Below, piece after piece: positions 53,160-63,122 of a stretch of 64,000 nt of DNA. Under the pieces are notes generated by a model. It searched no databases and was not told where the DNA came from. It saw nothing but the letters and a program-made list of their open reading frames with translations. The DNA is from Desulfovibrionaceae bacterium (GTDB lineage Bacteria > Desulfobacterota > Desulfovibrionia > Desulfovibrionales > Desulfovibrionaceae). Each line of letters begins with the position of its first letter. Position 1 is the stretch's first letter. The DNA is taken from the NCBI GenBank assembly GCA_028689675.1, contig JAQVCS010000008.1:80941-144940 (forward strand). Direction: 5' to 3'. Position numbers and translations under genes: made by a program.

Positions 53160-54284
53160 TTACACAGCATCGGGGCTGTCGCCATTTTCGCCATTCATCA
53201 GAGCAAGTAAAACAGCCACCTGAGCATAAAAGTGCCCCTTGGCGCGCTCTGCCAGCGCAGGCGGGGCAGGGCTGAGCAAGGGCGCGGGGTTTACGTAACG
53301 CCCATAGCGCTTGATGCGAAAATCAAGGTGATTGCCAGTGGAAAGCCCTGAGCTGCCCACATAGCCCAGCAAAGCCCCCTGTGCCACGCTGTCGCCTTCA
53401 TTCAGCGCCTTGGCATAGCCAGAAAGGTGGGCATATTGCGTATAATAGCCATCGGCATGGCGCACCAGCACGGTTTTGCCAAAGCCGCCCATCCAGCCCA
53501 CACTTTCCACCACACCAGCACTTGCCGCATGCACTGGCGTGCCGCGCGGGGCAACATAATCAATACCTTCATGGGGGCGCGTGCGAAACAAAACAGGGTG
53601 GCGGCGGTGCATGCTGAAGCCGTCTGAAATATAGCTGTAGCGCAGGGGCAGAACAAAACGGGGGCTGGCAAGGCTGGTGCCTTCTGCGGCATAATAATGC
53701 CCCTCGCCGCGTTCATCGGCATAATAAAAAGCCTCATGCTTTTTGCCGCGTGAGAGAATGCGCACGCCCAATATTTTGCCATAGCTGGCAAAAACGCCTT
53801 GTGTGTAAAATTTTTCTACAACCAGCGTTAGGCTGTCCCCATGGCGCAGCCTGTGTAAAAAGGCTGCCGACTTGCCAAAAATATGTTCCAGCTTGCTCTC
53901 CAGCTCAGCCGTTTCGCCTGCATCTGTTAAAGCCTGATGCAGGCTGGTGCTGACATGCCCCTGCACCAGCGCGGTGCGTTGGTCATAAGCCACAAGCTGG
54001 GTGGGGCTGCTGCCCTTACCCAAGGCAAAGCGCCCCAAAACCTCACCACCGCTATAGCCAGTGGCGCTGTTTTCGCTGCCTTGCTGCCCTGCGGGCAGGG
54101 CGGTAAGGGGGCTGCGCAGCAGGCTGAGGGGCTGGGGCACATCATTTGCCATGCTGACAGGAGGCAGGGTGTTTTGGGCGGCCAGCACTTGGGCTGCGGG
54201 GGTATAGATGCGATAATATAGGCTGACAGCCATGGCAGCAAAAAGTACGGGAAGAAAAAAGGCAAATAAAAAAGGATGTTTCAT
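53160..54284 (-). CDS. M23-family peptidoglycan endopeptidase
   Basis: 374 residues: an N-terminal anchor or signal (HPFLFAFFLPVLFAAMAVSL), an OapA/LysM-like middle part, then the LytM domain with HEGIDYVAPRGTP (His and Asp zinc ligands), QYAHLSGYA and STGNHLDFRIKRYG. In most family members the last motif is HLH; here the second His is Asp, a variant known from other proteobacteria. It acts on cell-wall cross-links in the periplasm. The ATG at 54284 opens the signal segment, but its ribosome site is weak. Confidence 0.85.
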   Translation of the reverse strand: MKHPFLFAFFLPVLFAAMAVSLYYRIYTPAAQVLAAQNTLPPVSMANDVPQPLSLLRSPLTALPAGQQGSENSATGYSGGEVLGRFALGKGSSPTQLVAYDQRTALVQGHVSTSLHQALTDAGETAELESKLEHIFGKSAAFLHRLRHGDSLTLVVEKFYTQGVFASYGKILGVRILSRGKKHEAFYYADERGEGHYYAAEGTSLASPRFVLPLRYSYISDGFSMHRRHPVLFRTRPHEGIDYVAPRGTPVHAASAGVVESVGWMGGFGKTVLVRHADGYYTQYAHLSGYAKALNEGDSVAQGALLGYVGSSGLSTGNHLDFRIKRYGRYVNPAPLLSPAPPALAERAKGHFYAQVAVLLALMNGENGDSPDAV

Positions 54285-54650
54285 AGGCGTAGCAATAAAA
54301 ACAAATACCAGCACGGCAAGCCGTAACAGGCAGCAGGGTTTATATCTGGTTCGTAAAAAAAGTTTAGCCTCACTGTCACAAGAAAGAAAAAGCTCTTTAT
54401 GTCCAGCAAAAACTGTGCCATTGTTCTTGAAATGACAAGTATAATGCACTGTGAACATAAGGGCAATGTTCTTTTTTTCTGTATAATAACTAAACAGTTG
54501 GCATGATGTATTGTTCATTTTTTATACATAATTTTTGCTTGCGGCAAAGGGGCATTGGGTAGTATTGCCAGCTTTGGCCATACGCATTAGTATAGCGTCT
54601 GGTCAGCCATGCCTTTTGTGGCATAACCTCTTGAGTAAGGATAGATGATT

Positions 54651-55220
54651 ATGAAAAAATACTGCTTGTTACTGCTTTCTTTGTGCCTTATCAGCATGCT
54701 GGCTGCCTGCAGCCCCAGCAGCACGGTAAACCTGATTAGCCCTGAAGTTGTGGCCAGCCCCACCACCCACGCCCCTGTGGTAGCCGTATTGACCTTTGAA
54801 AATAATCGCAGCTCCAATGCCTTGGGCGTGCGGGCAGATGGCTCGCAGTTTAATGCCAGCGATTCTGTTCCAGTGTGGTTCAGCAAGAATTTGGTAAATT
54901 CTCTGAATCAGGGCGGGATGCACGCTGTGCAAATTAATACTATCACCGAGGCCAGCAGCGTGAATGCTGATTATGTGCTGACAGGCACGCTGGACGAAGT
55001 ATGGCTGAAGGAAAATTCCCGCACCAATATGTCTGGCCGCATTCGTGCCACCTATACGCTGACGCGCGGCAATGTGACCATTGCCAAGGAAGCTCTGCGC
55101 TGCGAGCGTGAAAATGGGGCAACCTTGTTTTCTTCTTCTGCCGCCAGCAAGCTTGCCGATGAGCTTATCAATGACTTCAGCAAGCTGATGCTTGACAAGC
55201 TGCGCACAGCGGTGCGTTAA
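54651..55220 (+). CDS. YajG-family outer-membrane lipoprotein
   Basis: 189 residues with lipobox LAAC (~21). VVAVLTFENNRSSNALGVRA and the YVLTGTLDEVWLKE repeat resemble the YajG lipoprotein family, of unknown function. The ATG at 54651 has AAGGAT at good distance; the ATG at 54645 is too close. It starts a plus-strand run with two unknown proteins and an SLBB export protein. Confidence 0.75.
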   Translation: MKKYCLLLLSLCLISMLAACSPSSTVNLISPEVVASPTTHAPVVAVLTFENNRSSNALGVRADGSQFNASDSVPVWFSKNLVNSLNQGGMHAVQINTITEASSVNADYVLTGTLDEVWLKENSRTNMSGRIRATYTLTRGNVTIAKEALRCERENGATLFSSSAASKLADELINDFSKLMLDKLRTAVR

Positions 55221-55571
55221 ATGCGCGAAAGTGCGCACATAAAGGTGTATGGGCATTGCTACCCCGCCCCTGCTAGCCTGTATGAAGCCCTGCTTGCCCT
55301 CAGCGGTGAAGCCATTGGGGCTGAAGACAGCAATATTCCTGTGGTGGAGCAAGAGGGGGACATGGTGCGCCTGAGCTTTGAGGGGGATTATTTCCCCGTA
55401 GAAGACATGCTGCAATGCCTTGCCGCTCATCTTAGCCCCCAATGCGAAGGCAAGGTGGATGTGCTGGATTTGGACGCATGGACATTGGTGCGCCACAGCA
55501 TTGTGGGGGCAGAGGTGCACAGCGCGCCAGCGCGCTCGCTAAACCATGTGCTGGACTATTCTGGCCATTAG
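55221..55571 (+). CDS. Hypothetical protein, 116 residues
   Basis: The ATG follows the lipoprotein stop directly (TAAATG), so the two are coupled. It is soluble and acidic with no signal peptide; EGDYFPVEDMLQCLAAHL and KVDVLDLDAWTLVRH are its most structured parts. No family recognised. Confidence 0.65.
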   Translation: MRESAHIKVYGHCYPAPASLYEALLALSGEAIGAEDSNIPVVEQEGDMVRLSFEGDYFPVEDMLQCLAAHLSPQCEGKVDVLDLDAWTLVRHSIVGAEVHSAPARSLNHVLDYSGH

Positions 55572-55724
55572 AGCAGATTCACTTTCATAGCTCGCGTAAC
55601 GGGGCAGTGAATTCCCCTTGTGGCTTTGCGTGGCAAGGTTTTCTTATGAAACCGACGAGCATTGTAAAAATGAACACGCTCTCGCTACAGGCTTGTTGCA
55701 GCATAAACTGAGGATACGTATTTC

Positions 55725-56081
55725 ATGAGCATTCTTCGTCAGAGCATAGGCTGTGTGCTGGGGGCTGTGTGCCTTGCTGGCTGTTCTTTTTCTTCCCCGC
55801 CGTCAGTACAGCCAGAAGAGCCCCCCACGCCTGTGGTGGCCTTTATGATACAGCATGACGATGGGGAAAGCACAGTGCTTGATGACCCTGAATTTGGGCA
55901 GGGCGTGTGCATAACTATGCAGGAACATTTCACCTCTGCTGATGGCGGGCAGTGCAAGCGCGCTGCCCTTACCCGTGGACATGAGGCAGAAATGGTTGTT
56001 GTGTGTGAAGAAAAAAACGAAAATGGCACGCGCTGGCGTATGGCGCCACGCATTTGGGGGCAAGGCCTTACGCGCCCCTAG
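55725..56081 (+). CDS. Small lipoprotein, 118 residues, unknown function
   Basis: A lipobox LAGC (~20) follows a short signal segment. The mature part is ~98 residues with two further Cys pairs (VCITMQEHF, GQCKRAA, VVVCEEKN). GAGGATACG stands before the ATG. It lies between the YajG-type gene and the SLBB exporter and may be an accessory of that export system. Confidence 0.6.
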   Translation: MSILRQSIGCVLGAVCLAGCSFSSPPSVQPEEPPTPVVAFMIQHDDGESTVLDDPEFGQGVCITMQEHFTSADGGQCKRAALTRGHEAEMVVVCEEKNENGTRWRMAPRIWGQGLTRP

Positions 56082-56257
56082 CGTTTTTCACTTTGAAATA
56101 ATAATGGCTTAAGGGAAAGCAAAGCCCGCCTGCGGCTATTTCGTGGTCAAGCTTTGCCTATACTTTTTTGCAGAGCAACTATTCGTTTTTAATGCGTATC
56201 TGGCCTAAGGTATCCCCCCCTTGCTGCACACAAGTGCCCTGTGCAAAAGGAATAGTT

Positions 56258-57955
56258 ATGACGAGTATTTTTTTGTCCGCGCTTGTGCGCCCCTTGTCCT
56301 TGCTGGGGCTTGTGCTGGCTTTGTGTAGCACTGCGCTGGCTGGCGAAAGCCCTCAGCCTTTTGGCACAAATTTATTTCAAGGCAATTTCACGCGCAAAGA
56401 GGCCAGCCCGTCTATTGGCGCAGGTGATCGTTTCGTGGTGCGCCTTTGGCAGGGGGGGCTGGCGCTGGATGATACCCTTACCGTTGACGGGCAGGGCAAC
56501 CTTGACCTTTCTGGCGCAAAAAAGGTGCAGAGCCAGCAGGGCAGCCCCGCGCCAGCAGAAGGCAACCCAGCCAGCCCAAGCCCCGCTGACCAGAACACCA
56601 TCAGCCAAAGCCCCAGCGGCGCTGTGGCTGACAGCAGCCCAGCCCTAGGGCTTATGCCTGTGGGGGGCATAGCGGCCGATAAGCTGGCCGATACCCTTAA
56701 AAGTAAGCTGGCAGCCGCTGGCTATGGGCAAACGCAGGTCTATGCCGCACCGCTGGACAGCCGCCCTGTGAATATTTTTATTACGGGCGGGGTGGCAAAG
56801 CCCGGCTGGTACAGCGGCGCTGCCTCTGACCCTGTGCTGGCCTTTTTGGATAAGGCAGGCGGCATAGATGTGGCGCGCGGCTCTTTTCGTGACATCAGCT
56901 TGGTGCGCAATGCCAAGAAGCTGGCGCAGTATGATTTGTACCCCTTTGTGCGCACTGGTGCGCTGCCCAGCACCCGCCTGCAGGATGGTGATACGCTTGT
57001 GGTGGGGCAGCGGGGGGCTTGCGTAACGGCTTCGGGCAAGGTGCGCACGGCGGCTCGTTTTGAATTTCTGCCAGGCAAAAGCACAGGGGCGGCCTTGCTT
57101 GAGCTGGCCGAGCCAGAGCCTTCTGCCAGCCATGTGACCCTGACTGGCACACGTAATAATGCCCCCTACAGCACCTATTTGCCCCTTGCGCAGCTCAAGC
57201 AAATGACACTTTCTGACGGGGATAGCCTTGTTTTTTCTGCCGATGCCTCTGGTGATACCATTATGATAGCTGTGCAGGGCGCTGTGCGCGGGGCTTCGCG
57301 CTTTCCTGTGCGGCGCGGCACAAAGCTTAGCGCTGTGCGCCAATATATTGCCGTGCAGCCAGAGCGCGCCAATATTGATGCCATGTATATCAAGCGCCCT
57401 TCGGTGGCTGCGCGCCAGAAAAAAGCCATAGAAGCCTCTTTACAGCGCTTGCAGGAATCCAGCCTAACGGCGTCCTCTTCCAGCACGGAGGAATCGCAAA
57501 TTCGGGCAAAAGAAGCGGAAATGGTGGCAAAATTTGTGGAACATGCCCGCCTTGCCGAGCCTGAAGGCGTGGTGGTGCTGCGTAATGAAGGCAAAACAGC
57601 CGATATTGCCCTTGAAGATGGCGATACCATTATTATTCCCGTCAAAAGCGATGTGGTGCTGGTCAGCGGGGAAGTAATGATGCCCCAAGCCCTTGTGTGG
57701 CATAAAAATATGGATCTTGATGACTATGTGAAAGGCTCTGGCGGCTATTCTGCCCGTGCCGACCAAGGCAATGTGCTTATTTTGCGCCAAGATGGCAGCG
57801 TGGGCACTGGCGATGATGATATACGCGCTGGCGATCAGGTTATGGTATTGCCCCGCGTGCAGTCCAAAAGCTTGCAGCTTGTTAAAGACCTTTCACAGGT
57901 GCTGATGCAGGTAACTGTTTCTGCCCGCATGCTGATGGGCTTACCCTCGCTCTAG
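56258..57955 (+). CDS. Polysaccharide export protein with SLBB domains (Wza-like)
   Basis: 565 residues with a signal peptide of ~28 (ending STALAG). SIGAGDRFVVRLWQGGLALD begins a polysaccharide biosynthesis/export domain, interrupted by a ~60-residue Ser/Pro/Ala-rich insert (90-150). SLBB-like units follow (VNIFITGGVAKPGWYSG; MIAVQGAVRGASRFPVRRG; VLVSGEVMMPQALVWHKN). There is no lipobox. Such proteins form the outer-membrane channel for capsule or exopolysaccharide. AAAGGA precedes the ATG. Confidence 0.85.
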   Translation: MTSIFLSALVRPLSLLGLVLALCSTALAGESPQPFGTNLFQGNFTRKEASPSIGAGDRFVVRLWQGGLALDDTLTVDGQGNLDLSGAKKVQSQQGSPAPAEGNPASPSPADQNTISQSPSGAVADSSPALGLMPVGGIAADKLADTLKSKLAAAGYGQTQVYAAPLDSRPVNIFITGGVAKPGWYSGAASDPVLAFLDKAGGIDVARGSFRDISLVRNAKKLAQYDLYPFVRTGALPSTRLQDGDTLVVGQRGACVTASGKVRTAARFEFLPGKSTGAALLELAEPEPSASHVTLTGTRNNAPYSTYLPLAQLKQMTLSDGDSLVFSADASGDTIMIAVQGAVRGASRFPVRRGTKLSAVRQYIAVQPERANIDAMYIKRPSVAARQKKAIEASLQRLQESSLTASSSSTEESQIRAKEAEMVAKFVEHARLAEPEGVVVLRNEGKTADIALEDGDTIIIPVKSDVVLVSGEVMMPQALVWHKNMDLDDYVKGSGGYSARADQGNVLILRQDGSVGTGDDDIRAGDQVMVLPRVQSKSLQLVKDLSQVLMQVTVSARMLMGLPSL

Positions 57956-58366
57956 AGCAGAGTAAGAGTAAAAGTATATACTTTTACCGTTAAAAGACAG
58001 GCACACTTCGGCTTGTAACAGCGCAAATACATTGTGCTTATGCCTTCGTTTTGGGTATCTGCTCCCGCTCTTGCCAGAGCAATTTCAAAGAAAAATTGCT
58101 CTAAACCCTAGACTGAAGAATATTTTTTACCTGAAGAAGCCCTGCCCAGACGGGCTTTTTTCATATAAAACCGCTTGTTGTATGCCTGCCCTCAGAATAC
58201 CTTGGTGGTACAGGGCATTGCAGTTATATAAATGAACTTGACATTTATTTTCTATTTCGTATAGTACATAAACGCTGCTTATGGTTTTATGTTGCTTTTT
58301 ACCCTGTCTTTGTTTTGCAGGCAGAAAAAAAGCAGAGCAAGGCCTCCAGCAGCAAGGGAGAATAGT
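57956..58366. other. Non-coding region between the exporter and the Cys-rich peptide
   Basis: It holds a perfect 20-bp palindrome (57968-57987) and a terminator (58137-58162). No gene is supported. Confidence 0.5.
58137..58162 (+). terminator. Terminator of the SLBB exporter run
   Basis: 6-bp stem AAGCCC/GGGCTT followed by a T-run. Confidence 0.6.
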
Positions 58367-58576
58367 ATGGATATACAATTAGTCATTGTGCTGGCTTTGG
58401 TGCTGCTGGCTGCTGTGCTTGTGGTAAGGCGCTTTTACCGTTCTTTGCGCGGCGGTGGGTGCAATTGCGGCTGCAAAGATGCTTCGGGCGCTTCGCCCTG
58501 CGCGGGAAAGTCGGGCTGCCCCTCATGCAGTAGCAAGCCTGTGCAGGCAGCCGACCTGCATCAGTATAAACAATAA
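58367..58576 (+). CDS. FeoB-associated-type Cys-rich membrane peptide
   Basis: 69 residues: one N-terminal membrane helix (VIVLALVLLAAVLVVRRFY), then a Cys-rich tail (GGCNCGCKDAS, SPCAGKSGCPSCSS). This is the layout of the small proteins often found beside FeoB iron transporters, but feoB is not next to it. AAGGGAG precedes the ATG. It ends at a bidirectional terminator. Confidence 0.75.
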   Translation: MDIQLVIVLALVLLAAVLVVRRFYRSLRGGGCNCGCKDASGASPCAGKSGCPSCSSKPVQAADLHQYKQ

Positions 58577-58598
58577 GAGTACGCTGTAAAAAAGTATC

Positions 58599-58633
58599 AA
58601 GCCCGCCCCTTGCTGTGTGCAGAGGGCGGGCTT
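58599..58633. terminator. Bidirectional terminator between the Cys-rich peptide and malic enzyme
   Basis: 10-bp stem AAGCCCGCCC (58599-58608) / GGGCGGGCTT (58624-58633), with a T-rich tail. Confidence 0.85.
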
Positions 58634-58668
58634 TGTTTGCTTTTTGTGATTATTTCAAAGCTATTGCT

Positions 58669-59979
58669 CTAAAGGTAGCTTTCATACAGGGCTGCGCCAC
58701 GGGCGCGGGCTTTTTCCACACGGGTGCGCAGGCTTTTGCGGTAGGCTTCCATATCGGCAATGGGGCGCGTGGCAATGCCAGAATCCATTGCGGCCTGTGC
58801 CACGGCAACGGTTTCCCACTCAATAATGCGCGGGTCAAAGGGCTTGGGCAAAATATAGTTCGCCCCATAGCTGAAGTGCTGCCCGCCATAGGCCTGCACC
58901 ACTTCTTCGGGCACAGCTTCGCGCGCCAGTGCCGCCAGTGCGCGGGCTGCGGCCACCTTCATGGCTTCGTTGATTTCTGTTGCGCCCACGTCTAAAGCAC
59001 CGCGGAACAAGTAGGGGAAGCCGGAAACATTGTTAATCTGGTTGGGGTAGTCGGTGCGGCCTGTGCCCATAATGCAGTCGGGGGCAGCTTCCATGGCTTC
59101 GGCATAGGTTATTTCGGGGTCGGGGTTGGCGCAGGCAAAAATGATGGCAGGCGCTTTCATGCTTTTCACCATGGCTTGGTCAATGACGCCCTTGGTGGAA
59201 AGCCCCAAAAAGACATCGGCGCCCTGCATGGCTTCTGCCAGTGTGCACGCTGTTTCCTGCACAAAATTCTTTTTGAATTCGTTCAAATCGGTGCGGCTTT
59301 TGGTAATAAGCCCCTTGGAATCGAACATATAAATATTGCTGCGCGTTGCCCCAAGGCTGATATAAAATTCTGCGCACGAAAGGGCAGCCGCACCAGCACC
59401 AGAAATAACAATTTTCACCTTGCTGATATCGCGCCCTGTGATGTGGCAGGCATTGATGAGGCCAGCGCCAGAAATAACAGCCGTGCCGTGCTGGTCGTCA
59501 TGAAACACGGGAATGTTCATTTCTTTTTTTAAGGTCTGCTCAATGTAAAAGCATTCTGGCGACTTGATATCTTCCAAATTGATGCCGCCAAAGGTGGGCT
59601 CCATAGCCTTGACCACATCGCACAATTTGCGCGGGTCGGTGACATTGAGCTCAATGTCAAAGACATCTATATCGGCAAAGGTTTTAAACAGCACGCCCTT
59701 GCCTTCCATAACGGGCTTGCCAGCTTCTGGCCCAATATTGCCCAAACCTAAGACGGCCGTGCCATTAGAAACCACGGCCACCAAATTGGCGCGCCCTGTA
59801 TATTGTGCCACCTTGCTAACATCGCGGTGAATTTCCATGCAGGCTTCTGCCACGCCGGGGGAATAGGCCAAAGAAAGGTCTTTTTGCGTATTGCATGGTT
59901 TGGTGGGCAACACTTCTGTTTTACCCGGGCGCGGGCTTGCGTGATAATCAAGCGCTTCTTGTTGTGTGTATAAAGCCAT
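58669..59979 (-). CDS. Malic enzyme (NAD(P)-dependent, oxaloacetate-decarboxylating type)
   Basis: 436 residues, the short bacterial form without a PTA domain. [11 protein letters not shown] and [17 protein letters not shown] are the malic N-domain; [11 protein letters not shown] carries the catalytic metal ligands; [16 protein letters not shown] binds the cofactor. It turns malate into pyruvate and CO2. The ATG at 59979 follows GGAGACC. Confidence 0.95.
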   Translation of the reverse strand: MALYTQQEALDYHASPRPGKTEVLPTKPCNTQKDLSLAYSPGVAEACMEIHRDVSKVAQYTGRANLVAVVSNGTAVLGLGNIGPEAGKPVMEGKGVLFKTFADIDVFDIELNVTDPRKLCDVVKAMEPTFGGINLEDIKSPECFYIEQTLKKEMNIPVFHDDQHGTAVISGAGLINACHITGRDISKVKIVISGAGAAALSCAEFYISLGATRSNIYMFDSKGLITKSRTDLNEFKKNFVQETACTLAEAMQGADVFLGLSTKGVIDQAMVKSMKAPAIIFACANPDPEITYAEAMEAAPDCIMGTGRTDYPNQINNVSGFPYLFRGALDVGATEINEAMKVAAARALAALAREAVPEEVVQAYGGQHFSYGANYILPKPFDPRIIEWETVAVAQAAMDSGIATRPIADMEAYRKSLRTRVEKARARGAALYESYL

Positions 59980-60308
59980 GGGGGTCTCCAGTATAAAAAA
60001 GTGTGGCATCGCGGCAATGCTGCGGCACAATGTCTTGTAAAAACAATATACGCTATGTGCCACACGCGGGCAAGCCCATGGAATGCCGCCTCTGCCAGAC
60101 AAGAGAAAGCGTATGCCAAAAAAGCAGAAAAATCTTTTTATTATATCTCGCTATTTCAAGCTGTTGCAGGCTTGCTTTTTATTTTGTCCTACAGAAACGC
60201 CAGCATGACGGCACAGGCGTGACGTTGAACTTTGTTTTGCCTCTGTGTATAGTGCGTACTTTGCGACAATATCCTTTGTGTAATTTTTTTCTGCGGAGTG
60301 CGTACCTC
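59980..60308. promoter_or_regulatory. Divergent promoter region, malic enzyme / ribonucleotide reductase
   Basis: 329 bp. No gene is supported. A direct-repeat-like GTGTGGC..CGG..GGCAC stretch near 60,000-60,090 could form structure; I cannot assign a known riboswitch. Confidence 0.35.
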
Positions 60309-62576
60309 ATGTTGCCAATGCCTGACGATCTGCCTTGCCCTGTCTTATCTGCCAACACGGAAGTGGTGTTGGAAAAGCGTTATTACCGTGCTCTTGACGG
60401 GGCACAGCGTGAAAATGCGCGGGATCTGTTTTGGCGTGTAGCCTCTTCTGTAGCAGAAGAAGAGGCCAAATATGCACAATCGCCCTACAGCCCCTTGGCC
60501 TTGGCGCGTGAATTTTATGAAGCCCTGTGCGGGCGCTTGTTTTTGCCCAATTCCCCCACATTGATGAATGCTGGCACCAATTTAGGGCAATTGTCTGCCT
60601 GCTTTGTGCTGCCCGTGGGGGATTCTATTGAAGAAATTTTTGATGCCGTAAAATATGCCGCCATGATTCATAAATCGGGCGGCGGCACGGGCTTTTCCTT
60701 TTCACGCCTGCGCCCCAAGGCTTCGCGCGTGGGTTCAACAGGCGGCGTGGCTTCTGGGCCTGTTTCCTTTTTGCGTATTTTTAATACGGCAACAGAGCAA
60801 ATTAAGCAGGGCGGCACAAGGCGCGGCGCAAATATGGGCATTTTGCGCATTGACCACCCCGATATTTTAGAATTTATTGCCGCCAAAGAGAAAGAAGGTG
60901 AATTTAATAATTTTAATCTTTCTGTGGGCTTGACGGAACAATTTATGAAAGCGGTTGAGGCGGGGGATGAATACCCCCTCATTGACCCGCACAAAGGGCA
61001 GGAATGCAAAAGGCTACGCGCACGCGACGTGTTTGACTTGTTGGTAAAAAAAGCATGGCAGTCGGGTGACCCCGGTATTGTTTTTTTAGACCGCATTAAC
61101 AGAGATAACCCCACGCCAGACCAAGGGGAAATAGAATCCACCAACCCTTGTGGAGAGCAGCCCCTGCTACCCTATGAAGCCTGCAACCTTGGCTCTATCA
61201 ATTTGGCTCTATTATATGTGCCTGGCCACAATGACGACCGCGACCCAGCCGCGCAGGGTATTGATTGGGACAAGCTGAGCAGTACCGTAGCCCTTGCTGT
61301 GCGCTTTCTTGATAATGTTATTGATGCCTCGCGCTTCCCCCTGCCACAAATTGAAGAAACAGTGCGCCGCAATCGCAAAATAGGTTTGGGTGTCATGGGC
61401 TGGGCAGATTTGCTCTTTCAGCTGGGCATAGCCTATGACTCGGAAGAGGGTGTGAGCTTGGCCGAGCGCGTGATGGAATTTATTACCGTGCAGGGGCACA
61501 AGGCCTCGCGCCAATTGGCCACAGAGCGTGGGGCATTTCCTGCCTTTGCCACCTCGGCCTATGCCGCGCGCGGCGAAGCCCCCTTACGCAATGCCACTGT
61601 GACAACTATTGCCCCCACGGGCACGCTATCTATTATTGGTAGTTGCTCCTCTGGGGTAGAGCCAGTGTTTGCCCTATGCTTTACGCGCAATGTGCTGGAT
61701 GGCGCGCGCCTTGTGGAAGTGAACCCTATTTTTGAGCAGGCCTTGCTTGAGTCTGGCTATGACAGCCCCAGCATGCGCGATGCCGTTGCTGCCAAGGGTT
61801 CAATTCAGCATATGGATTTTTTACCCGAAAGCCTGCGCGAAGTCTTTGTTACGGCTATGGATATTGACCCTGTGTGGCATTTGCGCATGCAGGCGGCCTT
61901 TCAGCGCTATACCGATAATGCTGTTTCAAAAACCGTCAATTTGCCGCATTCTGCTACTGAGGCCGATATTTATGATATTTATTGGATGGCCTATGAAGAA
62001 GGCTGCAAAGGCGTGACGGTGTACCGTGATGGCTGTAAGTCCATGCAGGTGCTTGCCACGGGTGAGGCGCAGCAACGGCAGGATGGCGCAGACGCTGAGG
62101 CAACGCCCGCAATCAGCCCTGTGGGTGTGGTGCGCGCCCGCCCCGATATTGTGCAGGGCTTTACGCAAAAGGTTGCCACGGGCTTGGGTATGATGTACCT
62201 GACTGTAAACGAAGTGGATGGCCAGCCCTTTGAAGTATTTGCTACTATTGGCAAGTCTGGGCGTTCCATCACGGCCAAGGCAGAGGCCATAGGCCGCCTT
62301 GTTTCGCTGGCTTTGCGCTCGGGCATACATGTGCGCGATGTGGTGAACCAAATTAAGGGCATAGGTGGCGAGCACCCCATTTTTAAAGAAAAGGGCTTGC
62401 TCCTTTCCATACCTGATGCCATTGCTTGGGTGCTGGAACGCCGCTATTTAGCGAATGAAAAAATGAGCGTAGAGCAGGATTTTGAAAAACAATGCTGCCC
62501 AGAATGTGGTGAAGAGCTGGTGTTTCAGGAAGGCTGTCTTATTTGCCCCGCGTGTGCTTTTTCGCGCTGCGGCTAG
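60309..62576 (+). CDS. Adenosylcobalamin-dependent (class II) ribonucleoside reductase
   Basis: 755 residues. LPNSPTLMNAGTNLGQLSAC starts the barrel with the first redox Cys; HKSGGGTGFSFSRLRPK follows; NPCGEQPLLPYEACNLGSIN contains the radical-site Cys and Glu; TVTTIAPTGTLSIIGSCSSG is the substrate phosphate loop. The C-terminal tail has CCPECGEELVFQEGCLICPA, a Cys4 zinc-ribbon end typical of vitamin-B12 RNRs. It makes deoxynucleotides without oxygen. The ATG at 60309 fits the family start. Confidence 0.95.
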   Translation: MLPMPDDLPCPVLSANTEVVLEKRYYRALDGAQRENARDLFWRVASSVAEEEAKYAQSPYSPLALAREFYEALCGRLFLPNSPTLMNAGTNLGQLSACFVLPVGDSIEEIFDAVKYAAMIHKSGGGTGFSFSRLRPKASRVGSTGGVASGPVSFLRIFNTATEQIKQGGTRRGANMGILRIDHPDILEFIAAKEKEGEFNNFNLSVGLTEQFMKAVEAGDEYPLIDPHKGQECKRLRARDVFDLLVKKAWQSGDPGIVFLDRINRDNPTPDQGEIESTNPCGEQPLLPYEACNLGSINLALLYVPGHNDDRDPAAQGIDWDKLSSTVALAVRFLDNVIDASRFPLPQIEETVRRNRKIGLGVMGWADLLFQLGIAYDSEEGVSLAERVMEFITVQGHKASRQLATERGAFPAFATSAYAARGEAPLRNATVTTIAPTGTLSIIGSCSSGVEPVFALCFTRNVLDGARLVEVNPIFEQALLESGYDSPSMRDAVAAKGSIQHMDFLPESLREVFVTAMDIDPVWHLRMQAAFQRYTDNAVSKTVNLPHSATEADIYDIYWMAYEEGCKGVTVYRDGCKSMQVLATGEAQQRQDGADAEATPAISPVGVVRARPDIVQGFTQKVATGLGMMYLTVNEVDGQPFEVFATIGKSGRSITAKAEAIGRLVSLALRSGIHVRDVVNQIKGIGGEHPIFKEKGLLLSIPDAIAWVLERRYLANEKMSVEQDFEKQCCPECGEELVFQEGCLICPACAFSRCG

Positions 62577-62585
62577 GGGGGCTGT

Positions 62586-63041
62586 ATGGCATTGTTAGGC
62601 AATATAGTGTGGTTTTTGCTGGGCGGCATTTTCACAGGCCTGCTGTGGTGGTTTTTCGGGCTGTTTGCCTTTATTTCCATTATTGGCATACCGTGGGGGC
62701 GCGCCTGCTTTGTCATGGGGGGCTTTGCCTTTTTCCCCTTTGGCCAAGAGGCTATACGGCGCGACATCTTGACAGGGCAGCAGGATATTGGCACTTCTGC
62801 CTTGGGTACGCTGGGCAATGTGCTGTGGTTTGTGCTGGCTGGCGTATGGATAGCCTTAGGGCATGTGTTTTCTGCCTTGGCCTGTGCGCTCACTATTATA
62901 GGCATTCCTTTTGCGTGGCAGCATTTGAAGCTGGCAGCCTTGGCTTTGTGCCCCATAGGGCAGACCATTGTGCCTGTCGAGGTGGCGGCCGCGGCGCGGC
63001 AGCGCTATGCTGAAGAAGCCTTGTCGCGCTATCGTCGCTAG
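62586..63041 (+). CDS. yccF: YccF-domain inner-membrane protein
   Basis: 151 residues built from two similar halves, each starting LGN-VLWFVLAG / LGNIVWFLLGG and containing IIGIPWG or IIGIPFAWQH, the YccF (DUF307) duplication. Function unknown. It lies 9 bp after the ribonucleotide reductase and may be co-transcribed. Confidence 0.93.
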   Translation: MALLGNIVWFLLGGIFTGLLWWFFGLFAFISIIGIPWGRACFVMGGFAFFPFGQEAIRRDILTGQQDIGTSALGTLGNVLWFVLAGVWIALGHVFSALACALTIIGIPFAWQHLKLAALALCPIGQTIVPVEVAAAARQRYAEEALSRYRR

Positions 63042-63069
63042 CGTGCAGCAATTTTTAGGGAAAAGATGA

Positions 63070-63100
63070 GGCTGCCCGCATTGGTGGGCGGCCTTATATT
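63070..63100 (+). terminator. Terminator or attenuator between yccF and the YdjM-like gene
   Basis: 8-bp stem GGCTGCCC/GGGCGGCC (one T-G) followed by a T-rich tract, 30 bp ahead of the next start. Confidence 0.55.
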
Positions 63101-63122
63101 TTTTGCGAGAAGGAATCTGAAT

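Noticed and set aside
57968..57987. Perfect 20-bp palindrome GTAAAAGTATATACTTTTAC as a regulator site
   Set aside because: It follows the exporter stop with no promoter beside it and is AT-rich; it is more likely part of a weak terminator region.
59980..60308. Cobalamin riboswitch or NrdR boxes before the class II ribonucleotide reductase
   Set aside because: The required aptamer cores are not seen. Two candidate NrdR boxes match only about 12 and 10 of 16 bases with the wrong spacing.
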